From Actinomycetes bacterium (GTDB lineage Bacteria; Actinomycetota; Coriobacteriia; Anaerosomatales; Anaerosomataceae): a DNA stretch of 5,347 bases. The stretch covers positions 1-5,347 of the forward strand of contig JAJZRZ010000128.1 in NCBI GenBank assembly GCA_021850085.1, given 5' to 3'. Positions 1-5,347 of this stretch are shown here, piece by piece. The position numbers and the translations under genes are program-made. Position 1 is the first letter of the stretch; each line of letters starts with the position of its first letter. Under the pieces are notes generated by a model. It saw nothing but the letters and a program-made list of their open reading frames with translations, did not search any database and was not told where the DNA came from.

Positions 1-410
1 CCCGGCCGCTCGCGAAGGTGGCTTCGGGCGGCGAGGTGTCTCGGGTCATGCTCTCCCTGAAGAGCGTCCTCGGCGCCGCCGACTGCGTCTCCGTGCTGGT
101 CTTCGATGAAGTGGACGCGGGGATCGGAGGGGCAACGGCGCTGTCGGTCGGCCGACGCCTCGCATCTCTTGCCTCGGAGCACCAGGTGCTGGTGGTCACG
201 CATCTGCCACAAGTGGCGGCATACGCGGCATCGCACGTGGTGGTCTCCAAAGAGCCTTCGGGGGGCAGGACGGTGACAACAGCAAGGCGTATCGCCGGAG
301 ATGCTATCGTCATCGAGATCTCGCGCATGCTCTCGGGCAGCGCGTCTGACGCCGGACTCGCGCACGCGCGCGAGCTGCTGGCGGAGGCCGCGGCCTTTGC
401 GAAAGGATAG
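1..410 (+). CDS. recN: DNA repair protein RecN, C-terminal part (5' end outside window)
   Basis: RecN is an SMC-like ATPase that acts early in double-strand break repair. Only the last 135 residues are present, with the first whole codon at 3. The GTG at 18 is internal, because family-typical residues (RPLAK) precede it in frame. Numbering from that first codon, the fragment holds the ABC signature ASGGE (7-11), a Walker B and D-loop stretch LVFDEVDAGIGG (32-43), and the H-loop VVTHLPQ (64-70). It ends with the usual RecN tail, an SRMLSG motif followed by a helix rich in Ala and Glu. This is the head-domain lobe that completes the ATP site; the Walker A lobe and coiled coil lie upstream. The TAG stop is 6 bases before steA, and the end of recN carries the steA ribosome binding site (AAAGGA, 402-407), so the two are probably co-transcribed. 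Nothing in the fragment looks broken. Confidence 0.95.
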   Translation, partial: RPLAKVASGGEVSRVMLSLKSVLGAADCVSVLVFDEVDAGIGGATALSVGRRLASLASEHQVLVVTHLPQVAAYAASHVVVSKEPSGGRTVTTARRIAGDAIVIEISRMLSGSASDAGLAHARELLAEAAAFAKG

Positions 411-416
411 GAACGA

Positions 417-1538
417 ATGCTCCATCAGGGTACGGCGCGGCTCGACAAGCGCACGAAAGATCTCGCGAAACGCCTCGGGCCGGGCGATGTCGCCATAATC
501 GACCACGTGGACATGGACCGCCTGAGCGCCGAGTCTCTGCTCGAGACGGGCGTGGACGTCGTGGTCAACGCCTCGGCATCGATATCCGGCACGTACCCTA
601 ACCTCGGCCCGCTGCTGTTGGTGCGCGGCGGCGTGCGGCTCATCGACGCCGTCGGCCCCGAGGTGTTCGAACGCATCCGAGAGGGCGAGCCCGTGGAGAT
701 CGAAGGCGGGCAGATCCGTCTGGGAGGGGAGACGGTCGCACAGGGAAAACGCCTGACGATCGATGACATCGAAGTCGCCATGCAAGAGGCCACGTCGCGA
801 CTCGATCAGCAGCTCGATGCATTCGTTCGCAACACCATGGAGTTCGTGGACAAAGAGCGGGCGCTGCTCACGGGCGAGGTGGCTGTGCCGCGCTTGCGTA
901 CCCCGCTTGACGAAAGGCATGCCCTCGTCGTGGTGCGTGGCTACGACTACAAAGCGGATCTGCGAACGCTTGTGCCGTACATCCGCGAGATGAGGCCTGC
1001 TCTGATCGGCGTGGACGGAGGAGCGGATGCGCTGATGGATCACGGCCTGCGGCCGGACATCATCGTGGGCGATATGGACTCGGTCAGCGATGAAGCACTC
1101 ACCAGCGGAGCGGAGCTGGTCGTGCATGCGTACATGGACGGCCGCTGTCCGGGCCGCGAGCGTCTTAACGCGCTTGGACTGACGGGAACCGAGTGGCGCA
1201 GCCCCGGCATGAGCGAAGACCTGGCGCTCATGCTCGCGAGCGAGTCGGGCGCGGATCTGATCGTCGCGGTCGGCACACACTGGAACCTGCTCGAGCAGCT
1301 GGACAAGGGCCGCAAGGGGATGGCCTCGACGTTTCTCGTTCGGCTCCGGATCGGTCCGCGCCTGGTCGATGCCAAAGGGGTGAGCAAGCTGTACCGCCCC
1401 TCCGCTCAGCCGAGCCAGCTCATCATGCTCGTGGCAGCGGGCCTTGCCGTCGTCAGCGTCATCGTCTTCATATCACCGGCCGCGCGCGTCTTCATATCGC
1501 TCGTCCTGCTCAGACTGCGCACCGTCATCGGACTGTAG
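417..1538 (+). CDS. steA: SteA-like cell-separation protein with a thiamin-pyrophosphokinase-like domain and membrane-anchored C-terminus
   Basis: In Corynebacterium glutamicum SteA works with SteB at the division site and affects daughter-cell separation; the Mycobacterium tuberculosis counterpart is Rv1697. This 373-residue protein matches the family from end to end as I recall it. It has an N-terminal segment GTARLDKRTK (5-14), an LGPGDVAIIDH stretch (20-30), and the hallmark NASASISGTYPNLGP (51-65). The helix at about 117-146 is followed by a thiamin-pyrophosphokinase-like fold with DGGADAL (200-206), PDIIVGDMDS (213-222) and a SEDLALML helix (266-273). STFLVRLRIG (304-313) is followed by a hydrophobic C-terminus at about 334-365 that reads as one or two membrane segments ending in an Arg-containing tail. 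The ATG lies 9 bases after AAAGGA (402-407), which supports this start. The gene sits between recN and steB as in mycobacteria. The acidic kinase-like motifs are fuller than in the mycobacterial protein as I remember it. The biochemical activity of the family is unknown. Confidence 0.9.
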   Translation: MLHQGTARLDKRTKDLAKRLGPGDVAIIDHVDMDRLSAESLLETGVDVVVNASASISGTYPNLGPLLLVRGGVRLIDAVGPEVFERIREGEPVEIEGGQIRLGGETVAQGKRLTIDDIEVAMQEATSRLDQQLDAFVRNTMEFVDKERALLTGEVAVPRLRTPLDERHALVVVRGYDYKADLRTLVPYIREMRPALIGVDGGADALMDHGLRPDIIVGDMDSVSDEALTSGAELVVHAYMDGRCPGRERLNALGLTGTEWRSPGMSEDLALMLASESGADLIVAVGTHWNLLEQLDKGRKGMASTFLVRLRIGPRLVDAKGVSKLYRPSAQPSQLIMLVAAGLAVVSVIVFISPAARVFISLVLLRLRTVIGL

Positions 1539-1549
1539 GAGACCGCCTC

Positions 1550-2410
1550 ATGTACAACCTCCGGTACCACATCGCCTCCATGGTCGCGGTCTTCCTCGCC
1601 CTCGCGGTGGGCCTCCTGCTGGGTTCCGTCGTCGCTGAGCGCGGCATGATCACCGAGCAGACCGCGTCGCTCATCGAGGACCTGGAGCGGCGGTTCGACT
1701 CGATCAGCGCCGCGAACGACCAGCTCTCGCTAGGGTTCGCGCGCGACCACGCCTTCGCTCAGGCTGCGGTCGAGCCGCTCGTCAGGGGCAAGCTCGAAGC
1801 CCGCAACGTTGTGGTGCTTGTAGGTACCGGCCGAGTGGACGGCGTCACGGCGGTGGAGGAGGTGGTCTCGCAGGCGGGAGGTAACGCGATCATCACGAGC
1901 ATCCTCGCCCCGGGGCTCGGGCTCGACACCACGGAATCCGAAGGGCTTGCGGGCTATTTCGAGCTGCGCGGGGTGGAGATGGCCGAGCCGGGGCAGGACC
2001 TTCTGGGGCAGGTGGCCGCAGCGCTGGTGCGGGAGTGGCAATCAGCCGAGCCGCGCGAGTTGACGGCGCTTCTAACCGGCGCCGGCCTGCTCGACCAAGC
2101 GGGCATGGAGGGTACCGCCACCGTGGACGCCGTGGTCATCGTGGGCAACAGCGAGGCCGGATGCGACCCGTTCGCGCTTGAGGTCGCCCGCGCCATCACC
2201 GCAGCGGGGGGCACAGCGGCCGGTGTAGACTCGATGCCGGTCGAAGGCGGTGTTCCCGCGATCTGCTCGGCAGGCGGCCTCTCCGCGCTCGACCACGTGG
2301 CCACTCCGCAGGGCATGGTATCGCTGGCGTGGGTGCTCTCCGGGCGGGCCTCGGGCTACTACGGATTCGGCGACGGAGCGGTGGGTCAGCACCCGCCGCT
2401 GGACGACTAG
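1550..2410 (+). CDS. steB: SteB / MctB-family membrane-anchored protein (often annotated 'copper transporter')
   Basis: The family includes C. glutamicum SteB, partner of SteA in cell separation, and M. tuberculosis MctB (Rv1698), reported to affect copper tolerance; database names such as 'copper transporter' come from the latter. The 286-residue protein opens with the family signature, an RYHIAS start (5-10) running into one membrane segment (about 10-29). A helical, probably coiled-coil stretch follows (about 33-75), then an extracytoplasmic domain beginning RNVVVLVG (85-92). The C-terminus has the conserved pattern LSALDHVATPQGMVSLAWVL (244-263) and ends in a GYYGFG motif (269-274). The ATG is preceded by AGGAG (1537-1541) with an 8-base spacer, and that site overlaps the steA stop, so translation is probably linked. 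The same frame is open further upstream inside steA, but the family start is at this ATG. I see no obvious metal-binding cluster (two cysteines, at 205 and 239), so a role with SteA is more likely than copper transport. Confidence 0.88.
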   Translation: MYNLRYHIASMVAVFLALAVGLLLGSVVAERGMITEQTASLIEDLERRFDSISAANDQLSLGFARDHAFAQAAVEPLVRGKLEARNVVVLVGTGRVDGVTAVEEVVSQAGGNAIITSILAPGLGLDTTESEGLAGYFELRGVEMAEPGQDLLGQVAAALVREWQSAEPRELTALLTGAGLLDQAGMEGTATVDAVVIVGNSEAGCDPFALEVARAITAAGGTAAGVDSMPVEGGVPAICSAGGLSALDHVATPQGMVSLAWVLSGRASGYYGFGDGAVGQHPPLDD

Positions 2411-3090
2411 CGCTGCCGCACGTCCCGGGCCAGCCGGGCGAGCGCCACCGCTACATGCAGGAACTGCCGTCCGCGGTGCCGGAAGCCCGCGATGTCCCTG
2501 CCGGTGGCAGCATGCCCCATGGCCGTGGGAACCTCGAGCAGTCGCATGCCCGCCCGGGCCGCACGCACGGTGAGGGCCACCTCCACGCCATAGCCGGTCG
2601 CGAACGGCGTCGCGGCGCTCCAGGCCGCACGCGACAGGGCCCGCTGGCCGGAGAGCGGCGCGGACGTCTCGAAGCCGCTCAGCAGGCGGATGCCTGTTCG
2701 GGCGAGGCCCTTGACGAGACCGAACCCGCCGGATCCCTTCGGCCGAGGCAGGGTGGCGATGGTCATGTCGGCCTCGCCGGCCAGCACCGGCGCGAGCAGC
2801 GCGACGGCCTCGCCCGCGGTCGTGCCGAGATCGCCGTCGAGGAGCACGATCACGTCGGCTTGCTCTGACACGGCGTCCAGCCCGGCTTGCAGCGCGCCGC
2901 CCTTCCCGCGGTTCGTCTCAAGGCGCATGACCTCGGCGCCGGCCTCGCGCGCGAGGTCGGCCGTTGCATCCGCGGAGGCGTCGTCGATCACGAGCACCCG
3001 GTCCACCCCCGGCACGCGGATCGCCGCCGTCACCGTAGAGGCGATTCTCGCGGCTTCGTCGTGCGCGGGTATCAGAGCGATCACGCTCAC
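2407..3090 (-). CDS. Family 2 glycosyltransferase (GT-A fold), envelope-related, substrate unknown
   Basis: This is a soluble-looking 227-residue GT-A enzyme that should transfer a sugar from a nucleotide-activated or lipid-linked donor. Visible motifs are the opening strand IALIPAHDEAARI (4-16), VIDDASADAT (34-43), NRGKGGALQAGL (60-71) and LLDGDLG (83-89), whose DGD is the metal-binding DXD. Further on are an acceptor-side PLSGQRAL (145-152), GYGVEVALT (166-174), and a basic, aromatic C-terminal stretch FRHRGRQF (203-210). There is no obvious membrane segment, unlike dolichol-phosphate-mannose-synthase relatives that carry C-terminal helices. The start is GTG (3088-3090 on the opposite strand), with GGGAG (3096-3100) 5 bases upstream inside the end of murJ. 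It overlaps the murJ stop as GTGA, which implies translational coupling. Its stop overlaps the convergent steB stop. The neighbours suggest a cell-wall or lipid-linked precursor as substrate, but the donor and acceptor cannot be read from the sequence. Confidence 0.87.
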   Translation of the reverse strand: MSVIALIPAHDEAARIASTVTAAIRVPGVDRVLVIDDASADATADLAREAGAEVMRLETNRGKGGALQAGLDAVSEQADVIVLLDGDLGTTAGEAVALLAPVLAGEADMTIATLPRPKGSGGFGLVKGLARTGIRLLSGFETSAPLSGQRALSRAAWSAATPFATGYGVEVALTVRAARAGMRLLEVPTAMGHAATGRDIAGFRHRGRQFLHVAVALARLARDVRQR

Positions 3091-4646
3091 GTGCGCTCCC
3101 GCTTGCCTAAGCGCTTCAGGATGCGGCCACCCACCATCGACAGCTCAGGGACCTTCAGGGCTGCCATGGCCGCGTACGCCGTGGCAAGGCCGACGATGCC
3201 CGACATGGCGAGTTGCGCCAGGAATCCCGCGGGAAGCGTCAGCAGCACTCCGGTCGACTGCACAACGCCCCACGCCACCACCGCGCCGGCGGCTGATGCA
3301 GCGACGACCTTGGCGAAGGTTCCGGTGACCGCGCGCCCGTCAAGCGGGCCGACGCGGCGTCGCAAGATCAGCAGCAAGGTGAGGAGGTGCCCGAAGAAGA
3401 ACACTCCGTCGGCGATCGGGATGCCGATGATCCCGAGCCCGCCCCACGTGCCGGCACCACCGGCGAGCAGGGCATACAGTGCGACATGGACTGCCGTGGC
3501 ACCGATGTTGGTGTACATGGGGGTCCGTGTGTCCTGCAAGGAGTAGAAGGACTTCAGGACGTACATGTATCCCGCGAAGAAGGGCAGCGCGATCGCCCAC
3601 CACATGAGGACGCTTGCAACCATCGGCACATCTTCGGCCGTGAAGCGGCCGGCCCTGTAAAGCGTGATGACCGGCGTGGACAGCAGCGCGAGCAGTGCGG
3701 AGATCGGCACGATCAGGACCATGGTGCCCCGTAGCCCTCGCGCGAACAGGGACTTGAAACCCGTCATGTCCCGGCTGTTGGCGCGCTCGGCCAGCTCCGG
3801 GAAGATCGCCGTGGCCAGAGCGACCGCGAAAATCCCGTACGGGAGCTGGTAGAACTGCCATGCGTAGCGCAAGGCCGCCTGCCCGCCTTCACCCGTCGCG
3901 ATTGCGAAGTTCGTCCTGAACGTGACGCCGATCAGGTTCGTCACCACATACACCAGGATCGGCAACATCTTGGCGGCAACCGTGCGCAGACCAGGATGCC
4001 GCCAGTCGATGCGCGGAGTGTAGCGGAAGCCGAGCTTCAGCAGGCTCGGCACCTGCACTGCCGCCATGATCAGCACACCGAGCGTCGTTCCCACAGCGAG
4101 GCCGGTCATCGCGAGTCCGGGGTCGCTCTCGCGGAACGGCACGTAGAAGCCGAGGAGCGCCACCGTCACGACGACGTTGTTGAAGATCGGCGCCACCGCC
4201 GGGGCAAGGAATCGTCGGTAGGAGTTCAGGACCCCGGTGAACACCAGTCCCGCGCCGTAGAAGACGATCTGCACGGCGAAGAACCGGAACAGCCACACCG
4301 TGAGGCGTGCCTGATCGGCAGAGATGGTGAGCGTTTGGGAGCGCACGAACGGTTCGGGCCACGCTGTGGCCGCTGCGGCGGTCAGGCCGAGCACGATCAA
4401 GAGGATGTTCAGAACGTAGCTTGCGAACCGCCATGCGTCCTCTTCGCCTTCGCCGCGTATCCGTTCCATGAACAACGGGATGAACACGCTGGAAAGCACT
4501 CCGCCCGCAAGCAGCTCGAAGAGCATGTTGGGAAGGTTGTTGGCGATGTCGTACGAGTCGGCGAGTGCCGTGACGCCCAAAGCGAATCCCATCGCCCACG
4601 TGCGGAGGAAGCCGGTGAGGCGGGAGATCGACGTGGAAGCTGCCAT
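3087..4646 (-). CDS. murJ: Lipid II flippase MurJ (MviN family)
   Basis: MurJ moves the peptidoglycan precursor lipid II across the cytoplasmic membrane (MOP exporter superfamily). From the ATG at 4646 the protein has 519 residues and about 14 hydrophobic segments. Family motifs include SRLTGFLRTW (8-17), ADSYDIANNLPN (29-40), FELLAGGVLSSVFIPLF (43-59), a YAWQFYQLPYGIFAVALATA stretch (261-280), FPELAE (282-287) and SLQDTRTPMYTN (369-380). It lacks the C-terminal pseudokinase domain of mycobacterial MurJ. By remembered alignment with E. coli MurJ, R18, R24 and D39 are kept as R9, R15 and D30, while R52, R270 and E273 are replaced (F43, Q264, Q267). This ATG has no ribosome binding site and removes residues that pair with the E. 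coli N-terminus. The frame continues upstream, and an ATC at 4680-4682 (12 more codons, 531 residues) has GGGGGAG six bases before it. A GTG at 4755-4757 is also in frame but lies upstream of the likely promoter. The 3' end overlaps the glycosyltransferase start by four bases. The function call is firm; the start is not. Confidence 0.95.
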   Translation of the reverse strand: MAASTSISRLTGFLRTWAMGFALGVTALADSYDIANNLPNMLFELLAGGVLSSVFIPLFMERIRGEGEEDAWRFASYVLNILLIVLGLTAAAATAWPEPFVRSQTLTISADQARLTVWLFRFFAVQIVFYGAGLVFTGVLNSYRRFLAPAVAPIFNNVVVTVALLGFYVPFRESDPGLAMTGLAVGTTLGVLIMAAVQVPSLLKLGFRYTPRIDWRHPGLRTVAAKMLPILVYVVTNLIGVTFRTNFAIATGEGGQAALRYAWQFYQLPYGIFAVALATAIFPELAERANSRDMTGFKSLFARGLRGTMVLIVPISALLALLSTPVITLYRAGRFTAEDVPMVASVLMWWAIALPFFAGYMYVLKSFYSLQDTRTPMYTNIGATAVHVALYALLAGGAGTWGGLGIIGIPIADGVFFFGHLLTLLLILRRRVGPLDGRAVTGTFAKVVAASAAGAVVAWGVVQSTGVLLTLPAGFLAQLAMSGIVGLATAYAAMAALKVPELSMVGGRILKRLGKRERT

Positions 4647-4688
4647 GGCAGCGGTGGAGCGTGCTACTGACGGCGTGCTGATGGCTTT

Positions 4689-4695
4689 CTCCCCC
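4689..4695 (-). promoter_or_regulatory. Probable ribosome binding site for murJ, pointing to an ATC start at 4682
   Basis: On the - strand the sequence reads GGGGGAG, then AAAGCC, then ATC in the murJ frame. The purine core is complementary to the 16S rRNA tail, and the 6-base gap is ideal. The annotatable ATG at 4646 has no such motif in the 20 bases before it. A second purine run, AGGAGGA (4709-4715), lies further upstream but has no start codon at a useful distance. It may lie at or just before the transcript start predicted from the -10 element. Confidence 0.55.
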
Positions 4696-4719
4696 GTCGT
4701 GACTGACGATCCTCCTGAT

Positions 4720-4731
4720 AGTGTACCGAAG
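4720..4731 (-). promoter_or_regulatory. Candidate -10 region for murJ and the downstream glycosyltransferase
   Basis: On the - strand the sequence is TTCGGTACACTA, with TACACT (4720-4725) as a -10 hexamer (4 of 6 to TATAAT). The transcript would begin near 4713, giving a leader of about 30 bases to the ATC at 4682, or about 67 to the ATG at 4646. A hexamer 17 bases upstream (CACGGG, 4743-4748) does not resemble TTGACA. The support comes mainly from the mirrored copy facing the divergent gene. Confidence 0.4.
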
Positions 4732-4771
4732 GCGGGGGTCGTCCCGTGGAGGCGTCACCGTTTCGGTATAC
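4721..4771. repeat. Imperfect inverted repeat in the murJ divergent region
   Basis: GTGTACCGAA at 4721-4730 and TTCGGTATAC at 4762-4771 are reverse complements at 9 of 10 positions, with arm starts 41 bases apart (about four helical turns). Each arm contains an outward-facing -10-like hexamer, so the repeat may simply be two similar promoters facing apart. It could equally be a pair of operator half-sites for a shared regulator. The sequence alone does not decide. Confidence 0.5.
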
Positions 4772-4772
4772 T
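4761..4772 (+). promoter_or_regulatory. Candidate -10 region for the divergent exported-protein gene
   Basis: TATACT at 4767-4772 matches the housekeeping -10 consensus at 5 of 6 positions and is preceded by TTCGG. The 17-base-spaced upstream hexamer (4744-4749, CCGTGG) is not a recognisable -35 box. A transcript starting near 4779 would have a leader of about 100 bases before the ATG at 4880. That leader contains only weak short hairpins, such as CGGG/CCCG around 4803-4817 and CGTGG/CCACG at 4837-4849, and I do not recognise a riboswitch in it. Confidence 0.45.
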
Positions 4773-4879
4773 ACTGGGCGGGCACTTCGGACCGGCCGCT
4801 TCCGGGGTTCGATCCCGCTCAAGTCCCCCGCCGCGTCGTGGTGTCCACGCGTGTCTTGTCGAGGCTGCTGAGGAGAGCG

Positions 4880-5347
4880 ATGAACCGATCGCGCCATCGT
4901 CTTGCCGCTCTGGCGGTCCTGCCACTGCTCCTCGCGTCGCTGTTCCCGAGTGCCGCTCGTGCGGCAGAGGCACCCTCCCGGCAGGTGGTCGTCGTGCTCG
5001 CCCCATACGTCACGTGGGAGGACATCACGAGCGGCTACATGCCCATGACGGAGAAGCTGCTCGAGACCGCGACTGTGGGCAACGCGAACATCCGAAGCAG
5101 CAACCGCTTCGCATCCAGTCCGTCGCAGACGCATGTCGTTCTCACGATGTCAGCAGGCTCCCCGGCTGCTTACGACCCCTCCGCGCCTTCGGCCCATGGC
5201 CTCACGCAGCGCCTCGCGGTGGGCACGGCTGGTGAGGCCTACCGCCGCTCGATGGGGATCGAGCCCGGCGATGCCGCGGTCGGCTACCTGGGCCTGGCTC
5301 GCGTGTTGCGCGCCAACACCTCGGAGACGCTCGCCACGGTGCCGGGC
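4880..5347 (+). CDS. Exported protein, N-terminal part, resembling an uncharacterised alkaline-phosphatase-superfamily group (3' end outside window)
   Basis: The reading frame is open for 156 codons to the window edge. The ATG has AGGAG (4871-4875) four bases upstream, slightly close but usable. Residues 1-28 form a classical Sec signal peptide: basic MNRSRHR, a hydrophobic core LAALAVLPLLLASLF (8-22), and an ARA cleavage motif (26-28). The mature part begins with a beta strand QVVVVLAPYVTWEDI (35-49). It continues with a TVGNANIRSSNRFASSPSQT stretch (65-84), then a hydrophobic strand and a small-residue turn (HVVLTMSAGSPAA, 85-97). This resembles, from memory, secreted actinobacterial and clostridial proteins with an alkaline-phosphatase-like N-terminal domain whose activity is unknown. 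The EAYRRSMG (119-126) and LGLARVLRAN (137-146) segments fit the same group. The catalytic metal ligands cannot be judged from this fragment. It is transcribed divergently from murJ, apparently from its own promoter. That it is an exported protein is well supported; the family assignment is tentative. Confidence 0.75.
   Translation, partial: MNRSRHRLAALAVLPLLLASLFPSAARAAEAPSRQVVVVLAPYVTWEDITSGYMPMTEKLLETATVGNANIRSSNRFASSPSQTHVVLTMSAGSPAAYDPSAPSAHGLTQRLAVGTAGEAYRRSMGIEPGDAAVGYLGLARVLRANTSETLATVPG

Noticed and set aside
1193..1549. Upstream in-frame extension of steB through the end of steA
   Set aside because: The extension lies in another frame of steA and reads as Arg/His/Pro-rich filler. 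The family N-terminus and a good ribosome binding site place the start at 1550.
2424..2438. CCCGG/CCGGG hairpin just beyond the steB stop as a terminator
   Set aside because: The stem is only five pairs, no T-tract follows in either direction, and it lies inside glycosyltransferase coding sequence.
2329..2868. + strand open frame covering the end of steB and antisense to the glycosyltransferase
   Set aside because: Both strands are already explained by genes with clear family motifs, and this frame has none.
3996..4670. Open frame antisense to murJ rich in His, Glu and Arg
   Set aside because: It has no recognisable motif and its composition is what the reverse frame of a hydrophobic membrane protein gives.
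4801..4830. tRNA T-arm-like sequence GGTTCGATCC
   Set aside because: The five-base stem does not pair (G opposite G at the third position), and no acceptor, anticodon or D arm can be drawn around it on either strand.
4837..4849. CGTGG/CCACG hairpin in the leader of the exported-protein gene as a regulatory RNA
   Set aside because: It is a short stem with a three-base loop in GC-rich DNA, competing with other pairings, and it has no known riboswitch or attenuator features.
4468..5235. Long + strand open frame across the murJ 5' end, the divergent region and the exported-protein gene
   Set aside because: It is antisense to conserved murJ sequence and overlaps the exported-protein gene in another frame. 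The composition is low-complexity Arg/Pro/Ser typical of GC-rich shadow frames.

Overview
The window is a high-G+C bacterial chromosome segment from an actinobacterium. The order recN - steA - steB is the arrangement known in Mycobacterium and Corynebacterium. The MurJ lacks the long C-terminal pseudokinase extension of mycobacterial MurJ, and together with the other genes this suggests a deep-branching lineage such as a Coriobacteriia-like group. That placement is an inference from gene order and protein style, not from a search. I see no mobile elements, CRISPR arrays, RNA genes or phage genes, and nearly all the DNA is coding.

Layout. On the + strand lie the 3' end of recN (1-410), steA (417-1538) and steB (1550-2410). 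They are 6 and 11 bases apart, each with a good ribosome binding site, so they look like one operon entering the window from the left. It converges on a - strand pair: murJ (3087-4646, possibly starting further upstream) followed by a family 2 glycosyltransferase (2407-3090). That pair overlaps by four bases (GTGA). The convergent steB and glycosyltransferase genes also overlap by four bases, sharing CTAG so that their stop codons lie on opposite strands of the same site. To the right of murJ is a short divergent control region (about 4647-4879), then a + strand gene (4880 onward) for an exported protein that is cut off by the window edge.

Functional picture. Apart from RecN (DNA break repair), the genes concern the envelope and division. 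SteA and SteB are membrane-anchored partners implicated in cell separation. MurJ flips lipid II for peptidoglycan synthesis. The glycosyltransferase is translationally coupled to MurJ and probably acts on an envelope precursor of unknown identity. The exported protein resembles the N-terminus of an uncharacterised alkaline-phosphatase-superfamily group.

The most interesting points are in the divergent region. Two nearly identical, outward-facing -10-like elements form an inverted repeat. The murJ start appears to be either an ATG with no ribosome binding site that cuts off conserved residues, or an ATC codon with a strong, well-spaced ribosome binding site. Nothing here amounts to a clearly new system; most of the window is core chromosome.
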